Part shown: positions 55,043-64,000 of the stretch, one piece after another
How the letters are laid out: the number at the start of each line of letters is the position of its first letter
How positions within the stretch are numbered: position 1 is the stretch's first letter
Origin: Mycobacterium triplex
GTDB taxonomy: Bacteria; Actinomycetota; Actinomycetes; Mycobacteriales; Mycobacteriaceae
Assembly: GCF_000689255.1 (NCBI RefSeq)
Contig: NZ_HG964446.1
Span: forward strand, 1,937,191-2,001,190
Reading direction: 5' to 3'
Length of the DNA: 64,000 bases
The notes under the pieces: model-generated
The model's database searches: none
What the model saw: only the letters and a program-made list of their open reading frames with translations
What the model was told of the DNA's origin: nothing
Made by a program: the position numbers and the translations under genes

Positions 55043-55406
55043 GGGGCTGAACGGTTTCGACTTCGCGCATCGAATCAAGGGAAGCGTGCCGGTGCAGGCA
55101 AGAGACCACCGTAAGCGTCGTTGCAACCATATAAGCGCCGATTCACATCAGCGCGACTACGCTCTCGCTGCCTAAGCGAAGCTAGTCTGTCGGACCGGGA
55201 ACGCCCTCGCCCCGGACCCCGGCATCAGCTAGAGGGATCCACCGATGAGTCCGGTCGCGGGACTCATCGGGACACCAACAGCGACTGGGATCGTCATCCT
55301 GGCTAGTTCGCGTGACCAGGAGATCCGAGTAGAGGCATAGCGAACTGCGCACGGAGAAGCCTTGAGGGAATGCCGTAGGACCCGGGTTCGATTCCCGGCA
55401 GCTCCA
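55043..55406 (+). ncRNA. ssrA: tmRNA
   Basis: The ends form a tRNA-like acceptor stem: GGGGCTG at the 5' end pairs with CAGCTCC before the discriminator A, and the T arm GGGTTCGATTCCC precedes it. CCA is not encoded. The tag reading frame begins at GCC 55137 and reads ADSHQRDYALAA before the TAA at 55173-55175, the mycobacterial tag that directs proteins to ClpXP. The length of about 364 bases fits. SmpB is at 50350. The promoter and terminator flank it. Confidence 0.97.
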
Positions 55407-55412
55407 CTAAAG

Positions 55413-55436
55413 GGCCGCAGCGATGCGGCCTTTTCG
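55413..55436 (+). terminator. intrinsic terminator after ssrA
   Basis: GGCCGCA and TGCGGCC form a perfect seven-base-pair stem with a GCGA tetraloop, followed by TTTTCGTTT. This is a textbook rho-independent terminator seven bases after the tmRNA end. Confidence 0.9.
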
Positions 55437-55517
55437 TTTGACTGGGTAGGAATGCCTCGACCCGGTGCTCCGAATGGGCGATCCTTACCGCACGATGAAC
55501 GAATGCGAGGAGCGCCC

Positions 55518-56681
55518 GTGGGCGGCAATCGACTGCTTCGGCTGATCGTCCTCGCCGGTGTCGCGGGCTTGACGGCATGTAGCAGCACCGCCACCACACC
55601 CGCGGAGCCGCCGTCGATCGCCAGCGAGCCGTTCGGTCAGGTGGATGCAACCCCGGTGACCCGCTACACGCTCACCAACGGCCACGGTATGCGTGTGCGA
55701 ATCCTGACCTACGGCGGCATCATTCAGTCGATCGAGGTACCCGATCGCACCGGGCATGTCGGCAACGTGGTGCTGGGCTTTCCGACCCTGGCCGGTTACC
55801 TCAACAACACCGGATCTGCCAAGACCTATTTCGGCGCGATCGTCGGCCGCTATGGCAACCGGATCGCCAAGGGAGCTTTCTCGTTGAACGGCAACGAGTA
55901 TCACGTGCCGATCAACAACAACGGCAACAGCCTGCATGGCGGCACCGCGGGCTTCGATACGAAGGTGTGGCAGGCCAGTCAGCGGAACACCAGCGACGGC
56001 GTGGGCCTGAAGCTCCAATATGTCAGTCCCGCAGGCGAAATGGGCTATCCCGGAACGCTGACGACCACCGTCACCTACACCCTGAACCAGAGGAACGAAC
56101 TGCGCATCAACTACCATGCGACCACCGATGCGCCGACCGTGATCAACCTGACCAATCACAGCTACTTCAACCTGGCGGGCGAGGACACGCTCGACATCTA
56201 CGGCCAGCGGGTCACCATCCATGCCGACAACTACACGCCGACCGACCCCACGCAGATCCCGACCGGCCAGATCGCCCCGGTGCAGGGCACGCCGTTCGAC
56301 TTCACCGCGCCGACCCCGATCGGCGCGCGTATCAGCGCGAATGACCCGCAGCTGTTGTCGGCGCACGGTTACGACCACAACTGGGTGATCAACCGCGGCA
56401 ACAACACCGGGCTGGTGGAGGCGGCCAGGGCCGAGGATCCGCAGACGGGGCGCACCCTGACGGTCTCCACCACCGAGCCCGGTGTGCAGTTCTATACGTC
56501 CAACTTCATCGACGGGGCGTTCGCGGGCACCAGCGGGCATGTCTACCGGCAGGGCGCGGGATTCACGATGGAGACCCAGCACTACCCGGATTCGCCGAAT
56601 CACCCGAACTTCCCGACCACCGCGCTCAACCCGGGCCGGACGTACGAATCGACAACGGTCTTTGCGTTCGGCGCGGGATGA
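55518..56681 (+). CDS. aldose 1-epimerase (mutarotase) lipoprotein
   Basis: This 387-residue protein has a lipoprotein signal (IVLAGVAGLTACSS; lipobox LTAC) and a galactose-mutarotase domain: TYGGIIQSIEVPDR, GRYGNRIAKGAF, LTNHSYFNLAG with the catalytic His, and METQHYPDSPNHPNFP with the catalytic Glu. It interconverts sugar anomers outside the cell. The GTG at 55518 has GAGGAG six bases before it; an ATG at 55503 is possible but gives a weaker site. The reading frame extends further upstream into ssrA only as a shadow. Confidence 0.88.
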   Translation: MGGNRLLRLIVLAGVAGLTACSSTATTPAEPPSIASEPFGQVDATPVTRYTLTNGHGMRVRILTYGGIIQSIEVPDRTGHVGNVVLGFPTLAGYLNNTGSAKTYFGAIVGRYGNRIAKGAFSLNGNEYHVPINNNGNSLHGGTAGFDTKVWQASQRNTSDGVGLKLQYVSPAGEMGYPGTLTTTVTYTLNQRNELRINYHATTDAPTVINLTNHSYFNLAGEDTLDIYGQRVTIHADNYTPTDPTQIPTGQIAPVQGTPFDFTAPTPIGARISANDPQLLSAHGYDHNWVINRGNNTGLVEAARAEDPQTGRTLTVSTTEPGVQFYTSNFIDGAFAGTSGHVYRQGAGFTMETQHYPDSPNHPNFPTTALNPGRTYESTTVFAFGAG

Positions 56682-56858
56682 ACGTCGGTGTGGGCGCCCA
56701 TTCTTGCTGGTCAGCGCGATTTATGGAGCGTCCTAAGCTCTATCGGCATAAATCGTCATAACATGAGCGGTCGTGTCGCGCAGCCGGTATTTCGTTTGCT
56801 TGGATTACCACCAGTCAACTCCAGTGACGAACTTTCGCAGCCAGCATGAGGAGCTCTC

Positions 56859-57302
56859 ATGACGTATCGCCGTCTTGCTTGGGCGCTCGCCGCGGTGGTG
56901 GCGGCGGCTGTCATTCCCGTCCAGGCCCACGGTCAACCGCCGACGAAGTGTCTGACCAACACTCAAACGGGCAAGCAGGTCTACGTGCCCTGTGATCTGC
57001 TCAACGCCGGCGCCAATTTTCCGCCGGGGCAGCGTTGTCCGCCACCGCTCGAGCAGTACCCGAAAGACGTGGCGGACTGGTGTGGCGTCGGGCCCGGACT
57101 TGCGACCACCACGCCCACGACTCCTGCGACTCCGACAAGCGCCACCAGCCCGACGAGTCCTACCAGCTCCGTGCGACCGACGACATCGACGAGCCCCGTG
57201 AGCACAACGAGCCCCACGACCACCACGAGTCGTGCGGCCACAACGAGTTCCACGACGCCGACGAGTTCCGCAACCCCGGCGGCGCCGGGCGATACCGAGT
57301 GA
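56859..57302 (+). CDS. exported Thr/Ser/Pro-rich protein
   Basis: This 147-residue protein has a signal peptide (RLAWALAAVVAAAVIPVQA), a short domain with four cysteines (CLTNTQTGKQVYVPC, QRCPPP, WCGVG) and a Thr/Ser/Pro-rich tail of about 60 residues. GAGGAG precedes the ATG. The tail looks like a cell-wall-spanning or mannosylated stalk. The family is not recognised. Confidence 0.75.
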   Translation: MTYRRLAWALAAVVAAAVIPVQAHGQPPTKCLTNTQTGKQVYVPCDLLNAGANFPPGQRCPPPLEQYPKDVADWCGVGPGLATTTPTTPATPTSATSPTSPTSSVRPTTSTSPVSTTSPTTTTSRAATTSSTTPTSSATPAAPGDTE

Positions 57303-57345
57303 CGACGTCGCGCATCCGGCTAGCAGCCATGATTCCGGTGGACCG

Positions 57346-58878
57346 ATGCGAAAGACCTTGCGAAAAGCCGCTGCCGTAGGAGCTGTGTTCCTTGCACTCA
57401 CTGCGGGTTGCTCGCGCGGTGATGCGGCGCACTCGACAGTAAGCCAAACCCAGGGTGCAACGCAGACGCCGGCGGCGGCTCAAACACCGTACTCCGCAAC
57501 ACTTTCCGAGCTGCCCGACGCGGGAACCGCAGCCGAATTCGCACCTGTCTCCACGCTGATCGATGATGCGATCGGCGCGGACAAGCTGCCGGGCGCGGTG
57601 GTTGTCATCGGCCACGGCGGCAAGGTCGTCTTCCGCCATGCCTATGGCTCGCGCAAGCTGGCCGGCGAACCCGGGCTAGACGGACTGCCTGCACCCGCCG
57701 AGCCCATGACCGAGGACACGATCTTCGACTTGGCGTCGTTGACCAAGAGCCTCGCCACGGCGACCGCGGTCATGCAGCTTTACGAACAAGGCAAGGTCGA
57801 GTTCGACGACCCCGTCCAGCGATACCTGCCCGACTTCGTCAGGGCGGACGGCCCACGGCGCGCAGAGGTGACCGTTCGCATGTTGCTCACCCACACGTCG
57901 GGCGAACCGGGGGATGTCAATCTGGGAGATCCGTGGGGGCTCGATGGAGCCGACAAGGCAGAGGGCATTCATCGTGCGCTCACCACGCCGCTGGAGTCGG
58001 GCCCCGGTGAGGTTTTTCGCTACTCGGATATCAATTTCATTCTGCTTGGTGCGCTGATCGAGAAGGTCACCGGTGAGGCGCTCGACGTTTACGCTCAGCG
58101 ACACGTATTCGAGCCGCTGGGCATGGCAGACACGCACTTCCTTCCCCCCGCCACGGCGTGTGGTCCGCACACGACGATCGGGTCTGCGATCGCCTGGGCC
58201 CCCGCGCCGACCGGTGGCGCGCCGGACGCTTGCCCCGCGGGTACCTGGAGCACCGGCCTGTTGCCCCGTATCGCGCCGACGGCACGCGACGAAGAGGGCA
58301 GAGCCGATCCGAATAGGAATCCCGATCTCGATCGCCTGCTCCGGGGCACCGTGCAGGACACGACGGCGCGGCGCATGGGTGGAGTGGCCGGGCATGCCGG
58401 CGTGTTCTCGACGGCCCACGATGTCGGCGTCTTTGCCCAAGCCTTGCTGGACCGGCTCGCAGGCCGTCCGAGCGAATTCCCGTTGGCACAACCAACTTTG
58501 GAGTTGATGACGGCTCCGCAGCAGCCGGGACACACCCCTGGCCAACTCAAAGCAGCCAACGAAGCCACCCGAGAAGCCGTCGCGAAGAGACCGAATACCA
58601 GGGATTCGATGCTCGCGCCGCGCTATCCGGCGATCCCCGGGCAAAACCTGCGCGGCTTTGGCTGGGACATCGATACGGCCCTTTCCGCACGGGGCATGGT
58701 TTTCCCGATCGGTAGCTTCGGCCACACCGGATTCACCGGGACCTCGATCTGGATAGACCCAGGCTCGGATACGTATCTAGTTCTGCTCTCGAACTCGATC
58801 CACACGCGGGGCAGTCCACCGATATCGGATCTGCGAGGTGAAGTTGCGACGGCGACGGCCCGGGCTCTGGGTCTTTAA
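57346..58878 (+). CDS. beta-lactamase-related serine hydrolase lipoprotein
   Basis: This 510-residue protein has a lipoprotein signal (GAVFLALTAGCSRG), then a class-C-beta-lactamase/DD-peptidase-type domain: SLTK (131-134) as the SxxK motif, YSDIN as the Y-x-N-like motif and GHTGFTGTS as the KTG-like triad. It is probably an extracytoplasmic esterase, peptidase or penicillin-binding protein; a role in beta-lactam resistance is not shown. It is convergent with the M15 peptidase gene, four bases away. Confidence 0.85.
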   Translation: MRKTLRKAAAVGAVFLALTAGCSRGDAAHSTVSQTQGATQTPAAAQTPYSATLSELPDAGTAAEFAPVSTLIDDAIGADKLPGAVVVIGHGGKVVFRHAYGSRKLAGEPGLDGLPAPAEPMTEDTIFDLASLTKSLATATAVMQLYEQGKVEFDDPVQRYLPDFVRADGPRRAEVTVRMLLTHTSGEPGDVNLGDPWGLDGADKAEGIHRALTTPLESGPGEVFRYSDINFILLGALIEKVTGEALDVYAQRHVFEPLGMADTHFLPPATACGPHTTIGSAIAWAPAPTGGAPDACPAGTWSTGLLPRIAPTARDEEGRADPNRNPDLDRLLRGTVQDTTARRMGGVAGHAGVFSTAHDVGVFAQALLDRLAGRPSEFPLAQPTLELMTAPQQPGHTPGQLKAANEATREAVAKRPNTRDSMLAPRYPAIPGQNLRGFGWDIDTALSARGMVFPIGSFGHTGFTGTSIWIDPGSDTYLVLLSNSIHTRGSPPISDLRGEVATATARALGL

Positions 58879-58882
58879 GGGC

Positions 58883-59596
58883 TCAGGGCCGCTCGAAGTG
58901 TTGGTAGTCAAGGGGAGCCGCCCATTCGCCACCCCACCGCCAGCCACGATCTGTGAACGCGTGCACCGCTGGGTCGCCGCTGTGTAAGAGACCCGGATCG
59001 GTGCGGCTGCGGTCCAGGTAGGCCGCCGCGTTCACCGGTTCGAAATACCCGCTGGCGTAGAGGCACGGGTTGAGAAGCGTGTTTATATCGATGGCCCGGC
59101 CGTAAGCGTGTGGAGACCATTCGTCGCTACCTGGGATGCGTCGGCAGTTGAACGCCGACGTGTTGTTGTCCTCCATGGATAGCTCGTCATTGGCGTCCGA
59201 ATAGTGATCGACCGTGCGGATCTTCTCGACGGGATAGCGCAGCCGGTAAAGCTTTTCGAAGATCGCGATGACGTCGGGCACCAGGTCTTCGTGCACGATC
59301 AGGTCGCCGCGGAGGGTCTGGCCGTCGAAACCGATGTAGGCGACGTCGACCCGTCGCAGCTGTCCCGGCTCGACGGGACATTCCGGCCGCCAGGTCGCGC
59401 CGAGTTCGGCGGCAGTGACCGGCTCTACTGTCGCAGCGGCAGGTGCCGGTGTCGCGCTGGCCGACGACGCGGCCGGCGGCGACGGTGTGGCAGACGATGA
59501 TGGTGTGTTCGGGGGCGGTGGCGGCGCGGAGGTGCACTGCACCAGCACGACGACCGCTGCGAGCATTTCCGCCAGCAGGGCGCCCCGACGCTTCAT
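58883..59596 (-). CDS. M15-family D-alanyl-D-alanine carboxypeptidase-like lipoprotein
   Basis: This protein of 237 residues has a signal peptide with lipobox LVQC, a Pro/Ala/Ser-rich linker and an M15 zinc-peptidase domain: WSPHAYGRAIDINTLLNPC (HxxxxxxD metal motif) and the last metal histidine in PLDYQHFERP. It would cleave peptidoglycan stem peptides outside the membrane. I chose ATG 59596 because it directly begins the signal peptide; an ATG at 59638 is possible. Confidence 0.82.
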   Translation of the reverse strand: MKRRGALLAEMLAAVVVLVQCTSAPPPPPNTPSSSATPSPPAASSASATPAPAAATVEPVTAAELGATWRPECPVEPGQLRRVDVAYIGFDGQTLRGDLIVHEDLVPDVIAIFEKLYRLRYPVEKIRTVDHYSDANDELSMEDNNTSAFNCRRIPGSDEWSPHAYGRAIDINTLLNPCLYASGYFEPVNAAAYLDRSRTDPGLLHSGDPAVHAFTDRGWRWGGEWAAPLDYQHFERP

Positions 59597-59704
59597 GGAC
59601 GTCAACTGGGATGAGTCCTCACCGCTTGCTTCCATCATTAAGACCGTTGCGACAAGGCTAGCTTCATCAGTCGTTAGTTCGCATTGCGCGTTGCTTTGGC
59701 TCGC

Positions 59705-59762
59705 CGAACGTGGGGGATATGCACGAAAAGTGCTGGAATTGCGCGCATATCCCCCACGCTCG
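59705..59762. repeat. long inverted repeat (17 of 18 base pairs)
   Basis: CGTGGGGGATATGC (59709-59722) and GCATATCCCCCACG (59745-59758) are perfect inverted repeats, extended outwards by three more pairs after one mismatch, around a 22-base loop. It lies between the divergent M15 and SDR genes, so it is not a terminator for either. It may be an operator, an attenuator or a remnant of a small mobile repeat. Confidence 0.7.
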
Positions 59763-59881
59763 ACGTTGCCTTGCGGATTGACGACTCACGACACTAGCTT
59801 CCGATCGACAGGGAAGGCCCAAATCGGCGCGTAGGACTGCGACTGCCCCAATCCCACGCTGCACGTTCGCAACTCAGAGAA

Positions 59882-59920
59882 GCGGCGCAGCGCCTATCTC
59901 CCGAGGCGCCGCTGCGCCGC
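59882..59920. repeat. GC-rich hairpin in the SDR leader region
   Basis: GCGGCGCAGCG and CGCTGCGCCGC form a perfect 11-base-pair stem around a 17-base loop, 126 bases before the SDR start. No T-run follows. If transcribed it would be a very stable leader hairpin. Confidence 0.65.
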
Positions 59921-60045
59921 GCCAGAGCTCACCCGGGTGAAACAACGTGGGGGTGATGACAGCCCGCCCCGTCGGGCAGCAGACTGGCGCCAGTTCAGCG
60001 ACTGAGATGTCGCCAGCAGAAGTCGATCAGCAGAAGGGTTTCACC

Positions 60046-60816
60046 ATGCACTTCGATTCCAAGAAAGCCATCGTCGTCGGCGGCAGCGCCGGTATGGGCC
60101 GACAGGTCGCGATCGACGTGGTCGCTCACGGCGGGAGCGCGGTGATCGTCGGCCGGTCGAAAGAACGTGTCTATGACACCGTGACCGAACTGACCGACGG
60201 GGGTGGCCAGGCCTGGGGGATCACCGCCGAGTTGACGGATCGAAGCGCGGTCGCCGATGTGCAGCGTGCGCTTTCCGAGCAGCACGGCGATGCGACACTG
60301 TTGGTCAACGCGGCTGGATTCTTTGTTCCCAAACCGTTTCTCGAGTACGACGCCGCGTCCTATGACTCCTACATGGAGCTCAACTATGCGCTGTTCTTCC
60401 TGACGCAAACCGTCGTCGCGGGCATGATCGCCAACGGCAAGGGCGGGGCTATCGTCAACATCGGCAGCATGTGGGCACATCAGGCGATCGGTCTGACCCC
60501 CTCGTCGGTCTACTCGATGCAAAAGGCTGGGCTGCATGCGCTGACGCACAATCTGGCGATCGAGCTTGCCGGGCATCAGATTCGGGTCAATGCGGTGGCG
60601 CCGGCCGTCGTCAAGACCCCGCTCTACGAGAGCTTCATCCCGAAGGACGAGATCGACGCCACGCTGGCCACTTTCGCGCCAATTCATCCCCTCGGACGAG
60701 TGGGCACCCCCGCCGACGTCGCCAACGCCGTGACGTATCTGCTGTCTGATGAGGCCAGCTGGGTCACCGGCGCCATTCTCAACGTCGACGGCGGCATCAT
60801 GGCCGGCCGCAACTAA
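60046..60816 (+). CDS. short-chain dehydrogenase/reductase
   Basis: This 256-residue SDR has the cofactor loop [13 protein letters not shown], the NAAG motif [10 protein letters not shown], Ser in VNIGSMW, and the catalytic YSMQK. The ATG at 60046 follows AGAAGG with good spacing; an ATG 13 codons upstream is possible. A C-terminal [14 protein letters not shown] and GAILNVDGG complete the classical pattern. Substrate unknown. It is followed after 18 bases by msrB. Confidence 0.9.
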   Translation: MHFDSKKAIVVGGSAGMGRQVAIDVVAHGGSAVIVGRSKERVYDTVTELTDGGGQAWGITAELTDRSAVADVQRALSEQHGDATLLVNAAGFFVPKPFLEYDAASYDSYMELNYALFFLTQTVVAGMIANGKGGAIVNIGSMWAHQAIGLTPSSVYSMQKAGLHALTHNLAIELAGHQIRVNAVAPAVVKTPLYESFIPKDEIDATLATFAPIHPLGRVGTPADVANAVTYLLSDEASWVTGAILNVDGGIMAGRN

Positions 60817-60834
60817 CCCGCTGGAGGAATATCC

Positions 60835-61323
60835 GTGTCACACCAATACAGCAAGAGCCCTGCCGCGGTTGACGCGCTGAGCCCCGAGCAGTACCACGTC
60901 ACCCAGGAGAACGGTACCGAGCTTCCGTTCACCGGTGAGCATTGCAACAACCACGAACCCGGCATCTACGTTGACATTGTGTCTGGCGAACCGCTTTTCG
61001 CCTCGGTGAACAAATTCGACAGCGGAAGCGGCTGGCCCAGTTTCACCCAGCCGATCAACGCCGACAGCCTTGTTGAGCGGCGCGACCGCAGCCACTTCAT
61101 GGATCGGGTCGAGGTGCGGTCAGCCCACGCCGACAGCCATCTGGGGCATGTATTCCCGGACGGTCCCACCGAAGCCGGCGGGCTGCGCTACTGCATCAAC
61201 TCAGCATCGTTGCGATTCATCCACCGCGACGACCTGGAAGCCCAGGGTTATGGGCGATATCTGGGCTTGTTCACCAAAGATGCGTCGGAGCAACACCATA
61301 GCGTCGGGGAGGAGAAATCATGA
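60835..61323 (+). CDS. msrB: peptide-methionine (R)-S-oxide reductase MsrB
   Basis: This 162-residue protein has the MsrB core: [42 protein letters not shown] and [11 protein letters not shown] with the catalytic cysteine. The cysteine that usually resolves the reaction (FDSGCGW in E. coli) is Ser, and the zinc-binding CxxC pairs are absent, so recycling must use another reductant. GGAGGA precedes the GTG. It overlaps msrA by four bases. Confidence 0.93.
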   Translation: MSHQYSKSPAAVDALSPEQYHVTQENGTELPFTGEHCNNHEPGIYVDIVSGEPLFASVNKFDSGSGWPSFTQPINADSLVERRDRSHFMDRVEVRSAHADSHLGHVFPDGPTEAGGLRYCINSASLRFIHRDDLEAQGYGRYLGLFTKDASEQHHSVGEEKS

Positions 61324-61877
61324 CTGACCACAACAAGATTGCCGTTCTCGCCGGTGGGTGCTTTTGGGGCATGGAGGATCTGTTCCGCAGGCAGCCCGGT
61401 GTCGTGTCCACGCGTGTCGGCTACACCGGCGGCAGCAACAGACACCCCACCTACCGCAATCACCCCGGCCACGCCGAGGCGCTCGAAATCACCTACGACC
61501 CAGACGAGACCGATTACCGGGCACTGCTGGAATTCTTCTTCCAGATCCACGACCCGACCACCAAGAACCGTCAGGGCAACGATGTCGGGACCAGTTACCG
61601 GTCTGCAATTTTCTATCTGGACGACGAGCAAAAGCAGACCGCACTGCACACCATCGCCGAGATCGAGGGTTCGGGGCGCTGGCCCGGCGCAGTCGTCACC
61701 GAAGTCAACCCGGCCGGCGAGTTTTGGGAAGCCGAACCCGAGCACCAGAATTACTTGCAACACTACCCATCCGGCTACACCTGCCACTACGTCCGCCCCG
61801 AGTGGGCGTTGCCTGGCCGCGGTGACGGCGCCGGCGCGGGGGCAGCTACGGCAGAACATGCCACGCCCACTCAATAA
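61320..61877 (+). CDS. msrA: peptide-methionine (S)-S-oxide reductase MsrA
   Basis: This 185-residue protein has the active site [13 protein letters not shown], the [12 protein letters not shown] segment and the downstream [17 protein letters not shown] and [14 protein letters not shown] blocks. It repairs oxidised methionine. With msrB it forms an antioxidant repair pair in one operon; the C-terminal tail beyond about residue 160 is Gly/Ala-rich and variable. Confidence 0.95.
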   Translation: MTDHNKIAVLAGGCFWGMEDLFRRQPGVVSTRVGYTGGSNRHPTYRNHPGHAEALEITYDPDETDYRALLEFFFQIHDPTTKNRQGNDVGTSYRSAIFYLDDEQKQTALHTIAEIEGSGRWPGAVVTEVNPAGEFWEAEPEHQNYLQHYPSGYTCHYVRPEWALPGRGDGAGAGAATAEHATPTQ

Positions 61878-61891
61878 CGTGCGGTGAACGG

Positions 61892-62980
61892 ATGACGCAG
61901 AGCCCGAATCTGGCTAGATTGTCGGCGGCCGGGGTGTCGGTCTGGCTGGATGACTTGTCTCGCGACCTGTTGCAATCCGGCAAGCTGCAGCGGCTGATCG
62001 ACACGAGAAGCGTTGTCGGCGTGACCACTAACCCGTCCACCTTTGAGCGCGCGCTAACCCACGGCCGCTCCTACGATGCCCAGCTCGCTGGGCTGACGGC
62101 CCGCGGAATCGACCTCGAAACCGCGGTCCGCACCGCGATCACCGACGACGTCCGGGCGGCCTGTGATGTGCTGCGCCCGCAGTGGGAGGCCTCCGACGGC
62201 GTCGACGGCAGAGTGTCCATTGAAGTCGATCCGTCGCTGGCGCACGACACCGATGCGACGGTCGCGCAGGCCGTCGAGTTGTCCAAGATCGTCGACCGGC
62301 CCAACGTGTTGATCAAAATACCGGCCACCGCGGCGGGACTGCCTGCGATCACCGCGGCGCTGGCCAAAGGTGTCTCCGTCAACGTGACGCTGATCTTTTC
62401 CGTACAGCGACACCGAGCGGTGATGAATGCCTACCTGGCCGGCATCGAAGCCGCCCGGCACGCCGGCGCTGATCTATCTCAAATACATTCGGTAGCATCA
62501 CTTTTCGTGTCCAGGGTGGACACCGAGGTCGACAAGCGACTTGAGGCGATCGGCACCGATGAGGCGCTCGCACTGCGGGGACAGGCGGGCGTCGCCAACG
62601 CGCGATTGGCCTACGCCGCCTACCGGCAGGTCTTCGAAGCCGAGCCACGCTACGCCGCGCTGCGCGCCGCGGGTGCTCGCGTGCAACGCCCATTATGGGC
62701 CTCTACCGGCGTCAAGAATACCGCGTACCCCGACACGATGTATGTCACCGAACTCGTCGCGCCCAACACGGTCAGCACCATTCCTGAGGCGACACTTGAG
62801 GCGGTGGCCGAGCGCGGTGTCACCGCCGGTGACAACGTGACGGGCAAGGCGACGCAGGCGCACGAAGTCGTTGACCGGCTGACTGCTGTCGGTATCGATC
62901 TGCCCGATGTGTTCGTTGTACTTGAACATGAAGGCGTGTCCAAGTTCGCATCCTCCTGGTCGCGGGCACTTCAACGCTAG
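61892..62980 (+). CDS. tal: transaldolase
   Basis: This 362-residue protein has transaldolase features: [14 protein letters not shown] at the N-terminus, [21 protein letters not shown] with the Schiff-base lysine, and [11 protein letters not shown]. It moves a dihydroxyacetone unit in the pentose-phosphate pathway. It lies 14 bases after msrA, linking carbon flux and NADPH supply with sulfoxide repair. Whether another transaldolase exists elsewhere cannot be seen here. Confidence 0.92.
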   Translation: MTQSPNLARLSAAGVSVWLDDLSRDLLQSGKLQRLIDTRSVVGVTTNPSTFERALTHGRSYDAQLAGLTARGIDLETAVRTAITDDVRAACDVLRPQWEASDGVDGRVSIEVDPSLAHDTDATVAQAVELSKIVDRPNVLIKIPATAAGLPAITAALAKGVSVNVTLIFSVQRHRAVMNAYLAGIEAARHAGADLSQIHSVASLFVSRVDTEVDKRLEAIGTDEALALRGQAGVANARLAYAAYRQVFEAEPRYAALRAAGARVQRPLWASTGVKNTAYPDTMYVTELVAPNTVSTIPEATLEAVAERGVTAGDNVTGKATQAHEVVDRLTAVGIDLPDVFVVLEHEGVSKFASSWSRALQR

Positions 62981-63025
62981 AGATTCCGTGAGGCATCAAC
63001 TTTCACCCGGCTAGGAGACCGACCC

Positions 63026-64000
63026 ATGTCCACCTCGGCGCCCCCGTTGGGAGGGCTTCGTGCCAGTCGGCCTTTCCCGGCGCGCATCGGCCCCAAGGGC
63101 ACCTTCATCTATCGTGTGATCACGACGACCGATCACAAGCTGATCGGGATCATGTACCTCGTTGCCTGCTTCAGCTTCTTTTTCATCGGCGGCCTGATGG
63201 CGCTGTTGATGCGCGCGGAATTGGCGGCACCCGGGCTACAGTTTTTGTCCAACGAGCAGTACAACCAGCTGTTCACCATGCACGGCACGGTGATGTTGCT
63301 GTTCTACGCGACTCCGATCGTGTTCGGGTTCGCCAACTTGGTGCTGCCCCTGCAAATCGGTGCCCCCGATGTCGCGTTTCCCCGGCTCAACGCATTGTCA
63401 TTCTGGCTCTTTGTGTTTGGCGCACTGATCGCCCTGGCAGGCTTCCTCGCACCCGGCGGCGCCGCGGACTTCGGCTGGACCGCCTACACCCCGTTGTCCG
63501 ACGCGATCCACTCGCCGGGGCCGGGGGGTGACCTGTGGATCCTGGGACTGATCGTCGGTGGATTGGGCACCATCTTGGGCGGGGTCAACATGATCACCAC
63601 CGTGGTGTGCCTGCGCGCGCCGGGCATGACGATGTTTCGGATGCCGATCTTCACCTGGAACATCCTGGTGACCAGCATCATGGTGCTGGTGGCCTTTCCG
63701 CTGCTGACCTCCGCACTGTTCGGGTTGGCCGCCGACCGCCACCTCGGCGCACACGTATTTGACCCGGCCAACGGCGGAGTTCTGTTGTGGCAGCATCTGT
63801 TCTGGTTTTTCGGCCACCCTGAGGTCTACATCATCGCGCTGCCATTCTTCGGCATCATCAGCGAGGTCATCCCGGTGTTCTCCCGCAAGCCGATGTTCGG
63901 CTACACGACCATGGTGTATGCCACCATCAGCATCGGCGCACTGTCGATTGCGGTGTGGGCCCATCATCTGTACGCCACCGGCGCGGTGCTGCTGCCGTTC
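63026..64000 (+). CDS. ctaD: cytochrome c oxidase subunit I (partial)
   Basis: Translation from the ATG at 63026 (AGGAG eight bases upstream) gives [17 protein letters not shown], the subunit I start, and then [38 protein letters not shown] with a haem histidine, and [18 protein letters not shown] with the copper-B histidine and the cross-linked Tyr. It is the catalytic subunit of the aa3 oxidase of the bcc-aa3 supercomplex. About 325 of 570 expected codons lie in the window; the right edge cuts it. Confidence 0.96.
   Translation, partial: MSTSAPPLGGLRASRPFPARIGPKGTFIYRVITTTDHKLIGIMYLVACFSFFFIGGLMALLMRAELAAPGLQFLSNEQYNQLFTMHGTVMLLFYATPIVFGFANLVLPLQIGAPDVAFPRLNALSFWLFVFGALIALAGFLAPGGAADFGWTAYTPLSDAIHSPGPGGDLWILGLIVGGLGTILGGVNMITTVVCLRAPGMTMFRMPIFTWNILVTSIMVLVAFPLLTSALFGLAADRHLGAHVFDPANGGVLLWQHLFWFFGHPEVYIIALPFFGIISEVIPVFSRKPMFGYTTMVYATISIGALSIAVWAHHLYATGAVLLPF

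Overview
The window reads as chromosome of a GC-rich, slow-grower-type Mycobacterium that is not M. tuberculosis. The evidence is the mycobacterial-type nuo, fprA-prfB-ftsEX-smpB-ssrA and FadE23/24 blocks, two PPE proteins, an EspB-like ESX-1 substrate, a mycothiol-type DinB protein, a DosR-type box and a tmRNA tag reading ADSHQRDYALAA. From memory, the gene order follows the M. tuberculosis Rv3158-to-Rv3098c backbone, but it is interrupted by several blocks absent from that genome. Identifications come from reading motifs, not from database searches.

Layout. (1) 1-13269, minus: respiratory complex I operon nuoA to nuoM (nuoM cut by the window edge), almost all translationally coupled, with two MIRU-like repeats embedded at the nuoL/nuoM and nuoF/nuoG junctions. 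(2) 13506-22475, minus: a receiver-only protein, then a tightly coupled ten-gene catabolic operon (homogentisate-dioxygenase-like protein, alpha/beta hydrolase, CoA-transferase, HMG-CoA-lyase-like aldolase, TetR regulator, acyl-CoA dehydrogenase, APH-like kinase, small DUF6285-like protein, SnoaL-like protein, YceI-like protein). Its promoter carries a likely operator and a 12-bp tandem repeat. (3) 22731-24723, minus: two zinc-independent quinone/acrylyl-CoA reductases. (4) 24738-26030: an IS110-family element with a frameshifted transposase. (5) 26040-31224: a convergent histidine kinase/response regulator pair, an EspB paralogue, an aldo/keto reductase and an acetyltransferase. (6) 31306-34812, minus: FadE23, FadE24 (with a 22-bp perfect palindrome upstream) and histidinol-phosphatase. 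(7) 34847-41554: quinol-dependent NO reductase operon divergent from a DosR-boxed tgs1-like gene and a group III truncated haemoglobin, then a flavin/F420-type small oxidoreductase and a small membrane protein. (8) 41632-43924, minus: two PPE genes. (9) 44400-50859: small membrane protein, fprA (minus), then prfB-mscS-(Pro-rich protein)-ftsE-ftsX-smpB. (10) 50889-54883: EamA transporter, AAA ATPase with TPR, TPR membrane protein, DinB/MDMPI protein. (11) 55043-55406: tmRNA with promoter and terminator. (12) 55518-59596: exported proteins (mutarotase lipoprotein, Thr/Pro-rich protein, beta-lactamase-like lipoprotein, M15 peptidase). (13) 60046-64000: SDR, msrB, msrA, transaldolase and the start of ctaD.

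How it works together. Complex I, CtaD and the NO reductase are respiratory; the norB/tgs1/globin block looks like a nitric-oxide/hypoxia response. The catabolic operon combines an ACAD, an APH-like kinase and a small partner, the combination known for 4-hydroxyacyl-CoA breakdown, with enzymes that could release acetyl-CoA-type products. SmpB and tmRNA form the trans-translation rescue pair, and FtsE/FtsX link to septal peptidoglycan hydrolysis. The most noteworthy features are the 4-hydroxy-acid-type operon and its repeat-flanked promoter, the NO cluster with helically phased CCAAT repeats, the orphan EspB controlled perhaps by its neighbouring two-component pair, and the AAA/TPR pair between smpB and ssrA.
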